In this document: positions 14,835 to 19,718 of the stretch, piece after piece | How positions within the stretch are numbered: the stretch's first letter is position 1 | Layout of the letters: each line of letters opens with the position of its first letter | Assembly: GCA_000438155.1 (NCBI GenBank) | Contig: FR902912.1 | Location: 23,055 to 42,772 of the forward strand | Direction of reading: 5' to 3' | Length of the DNA: 19,718 nt | Origin: Firmicutes bacterium CAG:95 | Lineage (GTDB): Bacteria; Bacillota; Clostridia; Lachnospirales; Lachnospiraceae | The notes under the pieces: generated by a model | Database searches by the model: none | Told to the model about the DNA's origin: nothing | What the model saw: only the letters and a program-made list of their open reading frames with translations | Position numbers and translations under genes: made by a program

Positions 14835-14869
14835 TTATTCTCCAAAAAACCGGAATATATAGAAATGGG

Positions 14870-15007
14870 GTAACTATTCAGTACAGGTCGAAGCATTTAC
14901 TGCTGAGACCGTAAGAAAATGATTCAGTAATGCAAAATCCCATCGGCGAAGCCGATTTGGAATGGATTTTGCATCGTAACTGTGAAAGTGCTGAACAGTT
15001 ACGAAAT
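14870..15007 (+). repeat. 138-bp structured intergenic repeat, copy B
   Basis: This copy matches 2843-2980 over its full length with 4 differences and no gaps. The outer inverted repeats, both inner arms and the 3' hairpin are all kept. Two changes fall in the internal loop of the first arm (CCAAG to CTGAG), one in the loop of the 3' hairpin, and one turns an A-U pair of the outer stem into G-U. It lies 75 bp after the preceding gene and 23 bp before the coaX start, in the same orientation as the genes, so a transcript entering coaX from upstream would contain it. No target-site duplication is visible. Confidence 0.85.
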
Positions 15008-15030
15008 GTGTAAATAGGAAAGGAAAGAAT

Positions 15031-15822
15031 ATGCTGCTGGTCATTGATGTTGGAAATACAAATATTACAATGGGCGTTTATGACGGAAAGAATTTAAAGA
15101 CCACCTTCCGGATGATGAGCAAACAGCCCAGAACCTCCGATGAGTATGGAATTACGCTGCGCGAGCTGCTTCGTACGAATGAGGTGGAAAAGGAAGAAAT
15201 CGAGGGAGTCATCATGGCAAGCGTTGTACCGAATGTGATGCATTCCCTGGTTAACGGCATTACGAAATATATTGGAAGATCTCCGATGATTGTCGGCCCC
15301 GGGGTAAAGACCGGTATCCGTGTAACCTCCGAGAATCCGCGCGAAATCGGCGCAGACCGTATTGTGGATGTGGTGGCAGCCTATGAAAAATATGGCGGGC
15401 CGGCCCTTGTTATTGATTTCGGAACAGCAACGACCTATGACCTTGTCACCGGGGATGGTTCCTTTTCCGTAGGGATTACAGCTCCCGGAATCCGGATTTC
15501 TGCGAAGGCACTCTGGGAGGATACGGCGAAGCTTCCGGAAATCGAGATTAAGAAGCCGAAGTCCATTCTGGCACAGGAAACCATCAGCAGTATGCAGGCC
15601 GGTCTTGTATACGGACAGATCGGGCAGACCGAATACATCATCCGTCAGGTGCGTAAGGAAAGCGGCTATGACAACATGAAGGTAGTTGCAACCGGCGGAC
15701 TTGGAAGAATTATCGCAGACGAAACGGACGAGATCCAGATTTATGACCGGGATCTTACATTGGAAGGACTTCGAATTATTTATGAGAAAAATACAGATCG
15801 GAGAGGTAACTCTTCAAAATAA
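15031..15822 (+). CDS. coaX: Type III pantothenate kinase
   Basis: CoaX phosphorylates pantothenate, the first step of coenzyme A synthesis, in the ASKHA kinase fold. The 263 residues carry DVGNTN at 6-11 (phosphate loop), SVVPNV, GADR at 107-110 (pantothenate site), DFGTATTYD from 129 (catalytic region), GITAPGIRISAKAL and a C-terminal VVATGGLG. This distinguishes it from type I and II pantothenate kinases. It starts after GGAAAGGAAAG, 23 bp downstream of the 138-bp repeat. Its last 41 bp overlap the dusB reading frame, so the two are coupled. Only weak promoter matches are seen upstream (TTATTC at 14836 and TATAGA 17 bp later). Confidence 0.96.
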   Translation: MLLVIDVGNTNITMGVYDGKNLKTTFRMMSKQPRTSDEYGITLRELLRTNEVEKEEIEGVIMASVVPNVMHSLVNGITKYIGRSPMIVGPGVKTGIRVTSENPREIGADRIVDVVAAYEKYGGPALVIDFGTATTYDLVTGDGSFSVGITAPGIRISAKALWEDTAKLPEIEIKKPKSILAQETISSMQAGLVYGQIGQTEYIIRQVRKESGYDNMKVVATGGLGRIIADETDEIQIYDRDLTLEGLRIIYEKNTDRRGNSSK

Positions 15823-16750
15823 TACGATACTGGCACCAATGGCAGGAGTAACCGACCTGCCATTTCGTGTGTTATGTGCAGAACAGGGTGCCGGTCTTGT
15901 CTGCATGGAAATGGTGAGTGCCAAGGCAATTTATTATAAGAACCGGAATACCGAAGAACTCATGGAGACTGATCCGGGGGAGCATCCGGTATCCCTGCAG
16001 CTGTTTGGCTCGGATCCTGTAATTATCAGTGAGATGGCAAAGCGGATTGAGGAAAAGCCATTTGATATTCTGGATATCAACATGGGCTGTCCGGTTCCAA
16101 AGGTGGTAAATAATGGTGAGGGCTCGGCACTGATGAAGAATCCGAAGCTTGTCGAAGAGATTATCAGCCGTACCGTAAAGGCGATTCACAAGCCCGTCAC
16201 CGTGAAATTCCGTAAAGGCTTTGATGAGGAGCATATAAATGCTGTGGAGATTGCGAGGATTGCAGAACAGAGCGGCGCCGCAGCCGTAGCGGTTCATGGA
16301 AGAACCAGGGAACAGTATTATGCCGGCAAAGCGGACTGGGATATCATTGCGCAGGTGAAGGCTGCCGTGTCCATTCCGGTATTTGGAAACGGCGATGTGA
16401 CGGATGGAAAATCTGCGGCAGCTCTTTTGCAGCAGACCGGCTGCGATGGGGTGATGATCGGGCGTGCCGTCCGTGGAAATCCATGGATTTTCCGGGAGAT
16501 CAATCATTATCTGGATACCGGTGAACTTCCGGAACGTCCCACTGCGGAAGAGGTATGCAATACAATTCTGCGTCATGCACAGATGGAGCTTGAATTAAAG
16601 GGAGAATATACGGCAGTGCGTGAAATGCGTAAGCATATTGCCTGGTACACGGCAGGCTATCCCCGTTCGGCAGCACTGCGCAGAAAGGTGAATGAAATCG
16701 AAGATTTTGAGACCTTAAAGGAGACGGTACAGCAGATATTTACAGAGTAA
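15782..16750 (+). CDS. dusB: tRNA-dihydrouridine synthase (DusB family)
   Basis: Dus enzymes reduce uridine to dihydrouridine in the tRNA D-loop using FMN and NADPH. The protein is 322 residues from the Met I chose, MRKIQIGEVTL, which begins just before the TIM barrel (ILAPMAGVTDLPFR). The open frame extends 32 codons further upstream, but only through coaX coding sequence. Further motifs are INMGCPVPKVVNNGEGSALM with catalytic Cys103, VKFRKGF, AVAVHGRTREQYYAGKADW, FGNGDV and GVMIGRAVRGNPWIF, followed by the helical C-terminal domain. It overlaps coaX by 41 bp. The ribosome site (GGAAGG) is about 14 nt away, so translation may depend on coaX ribosomes. This places dusB upstream of greA and lysS, as in other Firmicutes. 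Confidence 0.95.
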   Translation: MRKIQIGEVTLQNNTILAPMAGVTDLPFRVLCAEQGAGLVCMEMVSAKAIYYKNRNTEELMETDPGEHPVSLQLFGSDPVIISEMAKRIEEKPFDILDINMGCPVPKVVNNGEGSALMKNPKLVEEIISRTVKAIHKPVTVKFRKGFDEEHINAVEIARIAEQSGAAAVAVHGRTREQYYAGKADWDIIAQVKAAVSIPVFGNGDVTDGKSAAALLQQTGCDGVMIGRAVRGNPWIFREINHYLDTGELPERPTAEEVCNTILRHAQMELELKGEYTAVREMRKHIAWYTAGYPRSAALRRKVNEIEDFETLKETVQQIFTE

Positions 16751-16797
16751 TTCAATCCGGGTGTGCTGGTAAATGTGCCAGTGACTCTGGAGGTAAT

Positions 16798-16830
16798 ATG
16801 CCAATCCGGCAGAATGGACTTCTAATTTAA
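16798..16830 (+). CDS. Possible 10-codon leader peptide
   Basis: A good ribosome binding site (CTGGAGG, 5-nt spacing) precedes ATG and the frame MPIRQNGLLI, then a TAA stop. It lies in the 187-bp gap between dusB and the next gene. No terminator or attenuator pair follows, and the codons show no regulatory bias, so it may be chance. The rest of this gap holds several CCGG-containing short repeats but nothing I can name. Confidence 0.2.
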   Translation: MPIRQNGLLI

Positions 16831-16937
16831 GAATAACCGGCATACTCTTATTCATAAGTGAGGGGAATTGTTTCCGGTTCCAGGGTAACAGCCGGAGCGG
16901 ATAGGCCTGATCCCCGCCCGGTGAACAGGAGCTGTAA

Positions 16938-17600
16938 ATGTCGAAAAGACAATATCATATCTTTTACCTGATGATGCAGGCAGATGGAATTTATGAAAAG
17001 TCCGTAGAAATTCATGAAGTGAAAAGGCATCTCCCGATTCCTTCCGGCAGTGTTTCTCTCTATTATGCGCTTTGGCCGGAGTACCGGAGGAAGAGCCTGC
17101 TCCGGAAGAAGCCAAAGGAATGGAAGGTTTTGGAGCTGCAAAAGGAACTGGAAAAGCTTAAGGGAAGAGCGGAATGTGATTACGATTGTTGGGAAATGCT
17201 TTATAGCAGGCAGTTTCAGGAAAAAGCGTGGCCGATGGCAGCGCAGGACCTGCCCTTCTGTATATTGCAGGCGTGGCTCTATGCGCAGCGTCCGTTTGAC
17301 ACCCTTTATCTTCCGGAGGAATGGAATCAGGGAATGCAGGATGCAGAGCAGTTGATGGAGCTGCTGATTCCTTATCTGCCAAGACTTAAGCAGGTTGTCT
17401 GGACGGGAGAGGAAGGAACGGTTTCAGAGAGCCTTCAGAATTATCTGTATGAAGAATATGGGATGATACTGCTTTTTGACCGGAGAATTCCGGACGGTGC
17501 GGTGGTAATCCGCAGGGCGCAGGCGTGGAAATTCCTTGACGCTACAGTGAAAAATGGGTATAATACATTAGTTAACTATGGAAATATAAGACGTATATAA
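16938..17600 (+). CDS. Hypothetical protein, unrecognised
   Basis: I do not recognise this 220-residue protein. It has no signal peptide, transmembrane helix or known catalytic motif. It is rich in aromatic and basic residues: an N-terminal part (SKRQYHIFYLMMQADGIYEK), a Lys/Glu helix at about 57-76 (KKPKEWKVLELQKELEKLKG), and a C-terminal part that could be an alpha/beta domain (RLKQVVWTGEE..GMILLFDRRIPDGAVVIRRAQ). It reads as real coding sequence because the frame is open throughout, follows AGGAG at good spacing, and fits the gap between dusB and greA. Its last codons contain a promoter for greA, and its TAA stop starts a TAACTATTCAG motif. A role linked to its neighbours is unproven; Lachnospiraceae restriction is my guess. 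Confidence 0.75.
   Translation: MSKRQYHIFYLMMQADGIYEKSVEIHEVKRHLPIPSGSVSLYYALWPEYRRKSLLRKKPKEWKVLELQKELEKLKGRAECDYDCWEMLYSRQFQEKAWPMAAQDLPFCILQAWLYAQRPFDTLYLPEEWNQGMQDAEQLMELLIPYLPRLKQVVWTGEEGTVSESLQNYLYEEYGMILLFDRRIPDGAVVIRRAQAWKFLDATVKNGYNTLVNYGNIRRI
17536..17564 (+). promoter_or_regulatory. Promoter for greA-lysS inside the upstream gene
   Basis: TTGACG (17536-17541, 5 of 6) and TATAAT (17559-17564, 6 of 6) are separated by exactly 17 bp, within the last 65 bp of the hypothetical gene. A perfect palindrome TAGTTAACTA (17569-17578) covers the expected start site near 17571. The leader to greA would be about 90 nt. Confidence 0.8.
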
Positions 17601-17629
17601 CTATTCAGGACTGTATTTTGGGTAGTTAC
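17598..17629 (+). repeat. Short TAACTATTCAG element before greA
   Basis: TAACTATTCAGGACTG matches the start of the 138-bp repeat over its first 11 bases, and GTAGTTAC at 17622-17629 supplies a short matching end (TAACTA/TAGTTA pairs). The middle of the repeat is missing. As at metK, its TAA is the stop codon of the upstream gene. It lies in the greA leader. Confidence 0.45.
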
Positions 17630-17660
17630 AATAGAAAGATAGAATGAAAGGGCGATTGTG

Positions 17661-18143
17661 ATGGAAGAAAAGAAAAACATACTTACTTACGAAGGTCTTC
17701 GTAAATATGAGGAAGAGCTTCACGATCTCAAGGTAGTCAAAAGACGTGAGATCGCACAGAAGATTAAGGAAGCAAGAGAGCAGGGAGATTTGTCCGAAAA
17801 TGCAGAGTACGATGCAGCGAAGGACGAGCAGAGAGATATCGAAGCAAGAATTGAGGAATTAGAGAAGATCCTTAAGAATGCAGAAGTTGTTGATGAAGAT
17901 GAAGTTGATCTTGACAAGATCAGCATCGGATGCCGTGTGAAGATCCGTGACCTTGAGTTTAACGAAGATCTGGATTACAAAATCGTTGGTTCTACCGAAG
18001 CAAACAGCCTTAAGGGAAAGATTTCCAATGAATCCCCTGTAGGCAAGGCCCTGATTGGACATAAAGTAAGGGATATTGTTGAAGTAGAGACCCAGGCAGG
18101 TGTTTTAAAGTACGAAGTATTGGAAATCCAGCGTTCCAATTAA
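17661..18143 (+). CDS. greA: Transcription elongation factor GreA
   Basis: GreA inserts into the RNA polymerase secondary channel and stimulates cleavage of backtracked transcripts. It is 160 residues. The N-terminal coiled coil (about 1-78) carries the tip motif EQGDLSENAEYDAAKDEQ with the acidic pair Asp43 and Glu46, equal to E. coli Asp41 and Glu44, needed for cleavage. The C-terminal FKBP-like domain includes GCRVKIRDLE, YKIVGSTEAN, ISNESPVGKALIGHKVRD and VLKYEVLEI. I use the ATG at 17661, 8 nt after GAAAGGG; a GTG one codon earlier is possible. The gene has its own promoter, and lysS begins 22 bp after its stop. Confidence 0.97.
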   Translation: MEEKKNILTYEGLRKYEEELHDLKVVKRREIAQKIKEAREQGDLSENAEYDAAKDEQRDIEARIEELEKILKNAEVVDEDEVDLDKISIGCRVKIRDLEFNEDLDYKIVGSTEANSLKGKISNESPVGKALIGHKVRDIVEVETQAGVLKYEVLEIQRSN

Positions 18144-18165
18144 GTAACAGATAAGGAGTGTTATC

Positions 18166-19718
18166 GTGGCAGAACAGAATAAGCAACCACAAAATAATCA
18201 GAAGCCGGAGCAGGATGTGAATCAGCTTCTGAAGGTTCGTAGAGAAAAGCTTGCAGCTTTACAGGAAGCAGGCAAGGATCCCTTTCAGATTACCAGGTAT
18301 GATCAGACTCATCATACCGATGAAGCGAAGGAATTATATATTGCACATGAGGAAAAGCTTCTTGCAGGACATGCAGCTCCCAATGTAGAGGGCATGGAGG
18401 AAGCAGAAGCAAGGGAAGTGCTGAATGCTGATTACAATGAGAGAAGAGCCATCATGGATGCAGATCCGATTATGGTATCTATCGCAGGACGTATGATGTT
18501 CAAGCGTGTGATGGGCAAGGCTTCCTTCTGTAATATCCAGGATTTAAAGGGAACCATCCAGGTCTATGTAGCGAAGGACGCCATCGGCGAAGAGGCCTAT
18601 GCGGACTTCAAGAAATCCGATATTGGTGATATTTATGGTATTAAGGGATATGTATTCCGCACAAAGACCGGTGAAATTTCCATTCATGCAGTGGAAATGA
18701 CCATGCTGACGAAAAGCTTACAGATTCTGCCGGAGAAGTTCCATGGACTGACCGATACCGATACCCGTTATCGTCAGAGATATGTCGATTTAATCATGAA
18801 TGCCGACAGCAAAGAGGTATTCATTAAGCGTTCCCGGATTATTAAGGAAATCCGCAAGTTCTTAGATGGCAGAGATTTCATGGAAGTCGAAACACCGATG
18901 CTGGTATCCAATGCCGGCGGCGCAGCCGCAAGACCTTTTGAAACCCATTATAACGCACTGGATGAAGATGTGAAGCTTCGTATCTCTTTGGAATTATATC
19001 TGAAGAGACTGATCGTTGGTGGTCTTGAAAGAGTATATGAAATCGGACGAGTATTCCGTAATGAGGGTGTAGATACCAGACACAATCCGGAATTTACCTT
19101 AATGGAGTTATATCAGGCTTATACCGATTACGAAGGAATGATGGAGCTGACCGAGTCCATGTTCCGTTATCTGGCAGAAGCAGTGCTTGGTACAACCAGA
19201 TTTGTATATAACGGCATTGAACTGGATTTTGGCAAGCCGTTTGAACGGATTACCATGATTGACTGCATTAAGAAATATGCAGGGGTTGACTTTGATGCGG
19301 TAACAACCGATGAAGAAGCCAAGGCACTTGCAAAGCAGCATAACATTGAGTTCGAAGACCGTCATACCAAGGGCGATATCGTGAACCTGTTCTTCGAAGA
19401 ATACTGTGAGGAAAATCTGATCCAGCCGACCTTCGTTACCGACCATCCGCTTGCAATCTCTCCGCTTACCAAGAAGAGACCGGATGACCCGAACAAGGTA
19501 GAGCGTTTCGAATTATTTATCAATACATGGGAAATGTGTAATGCTTATTCCGAGCTGAACGATCCGATTGACCAGAGAGAACGCTTCGCTGCACAGGATG
19601 CTGCATTTGAAGCCGGCGATGAGGAAGCAAACCATACCGACGAGGACTTTCTGAATGCTCTGAGCATTGGTATGCCTCCGACAGGCGGTATCGGCTACGG
19701 CATCGACCGTCTGGTAAT
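18166..19718 (+). CDS. lysS: Lysyl-tRNA synthetase, class II (3' end outside the window)
   Basis: LysS charges tRNA-Lys with lysine. The frame is open from a GTG (after AAGGAG) to the window edge, giving 517 codons without a stop. The anticodon-binding OB domain (MVSIAGRMMFKRVMGKASFC) leads into the class II core: motif 1 with FMEVETPMLVSNAGGAAARPF shortened here to its recognisable parts, motif 2 with VFRNEGVDTRHNPEFTLMEL, and motif 3 GGIGYGIDRLV at the very end. Compared with E. coli LysS from memory, about 30 extra residues lie between HHTDEAKEL (residue 49 on) and the OB domain. An N-terminal Gln/Asn-rich tail (EQNKQPQNNQKPEQ) precedes the first helix. It follows greA by 22 bp and probably shares its promoter. 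Only the last residues and any C-terminal extension are unseen. Confidence 0.96.
   Translation, partial: MAEQNKQPQNNQKPEQDVNQLLKVRREKLAALQEAGKDPFQITRYDQTHHTDEAKELYIAHEEKLLAGHAAPNVEGMEEAEAREVLNADYNERRAIMDADPIMVSIAGRMMFKRVMGKASFCNIQDLKGTIQVYVAKDAIGEEAYADFKKSDIGDIYGIKGYVFRTKTGEISIHAVEMTMLTKSLQILPEKFHGLTDTDTRYRQRYVDLIMNADSKEVFIKRSRIIKEIRKFLDGRDFMEVETPMLVSNAGGAAARPFETHYNALDEDVKLRISLELYLKRLIVGGLERVYEIGRVFRNEGVDTRHNPEFTLMELYQAYTDYEGMMELTESMFRYLAEAVLGTTRFVYNGIELDFGKPFERITMIDCIKKYAGVDFDAVTTDEEAKALAKQHNIEFEDRHTKGDIVNLFFEEYCEENLIQPTFVTDHPLAISPLTKKRPDDPNKVERFELFINTWEMCNAYSELNDPIDQRERFAAQDAAFEAGDEEANHTDEDFLNALSIGMPPTGGIGYGIDRLV

Noticed and set aside
15686..15781. 32-residue N-terminal extension of DusB
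   Set aside because: It lies entirely within coaX coding sequence, and the later Met fits the family's start.
15872..16576. 234-codon minus-strand open frame inside dusB
   Set aside because: It is a shadow of the conserved dusB frame, with no motif or ribosome binding site.
18121..18165. T-box or other leader control for lysS
   Set aside because: The greA-lysS gap is only 22 bp, too short for a T-box, and no T-box consensus is seen upstream of greA.

Overview
The window looks like a chromosomal housekeeping segment from a Clostridia bacterium, most likely family Lachnospiraceae. The evidence is a SAM-I (S-box) riboswitch ahead of metK, strong AGGAGG-type ribosome binding sites, sigma-A type promoters, the gene neighbourhoods dnaE-pfkA and coaX-dusB-(hypothetical)-greA-lysS, and two small proteins that resemble Lachnospiraceae-restricted families. 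There is no CRISPR array, tRNA, rRNA, transposase or phage gene. Nearly all the DNA is coding, and almost everything after base 1400 is on the + strand.

Layout. (1) 1-1400: one minus-strand gene for an HD-GYP cyclic-di-GMP phosphodiesterase, with a full-consensus promoter and a G8 tract as its ribosome binding site. (2) 1381-3070: divergent metK behind a promoter, SAM-I riboswitch and intrinsic terminator, ended by a 138-bp structured repeat and a long-stem terminator. (3) 3071-7918: dnaE (replicative polymerase with a complete PHP metal site) and pfkA (6-phosphofructokinase with an unusual active-site residue). (4) 7919-9745: a SpoU-family RNA methyltransferase and proC. (5) 9745-12445: a second kind of structured repeat, then a promoter and three envelope genes: an SH3/cell-wall-hydrolase protein, an NfeD-like membrane protein and a stomatin/SPFH protein. 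(6) 12446-14794: argF, birA (no HTH domain) and a small DUF6145-like protein, tightly packed. (7) 14795-16750: the second 138-bp repeat, then coaX overlapping dusB. (8) 16751-19718: a hypothetical protein whose 3' end carries the promoter for greA and lysS; lysS runs off the window.

How the genes work together. Most are core metabolism or information processing: SAM synthesis, DNA replication, glycolytic commitment, proline and ornithine/arginine synthesis, biotinylation, CoA synthesis, tRNA modification and charging, and transcript-cleavage rescue of RNA polymerase. The NfeD/SPFH pair is a known membrane-microdomain module. The HD-GYP protein is the only clear signalling enzyme.

I do not see a new defence, toxin or biosynthetic system. 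The least explained signal is between the genes. There is a 138-bp element in two copies (134/138 identical) that can fold in mutually exclusive ways. Shorter relatives of its terminal hairpin or its TAACTATTCAG start lie after several other genes, on the sense strand where orientation can be judged. Twice the motif supplies the stop codon of the gene before it.
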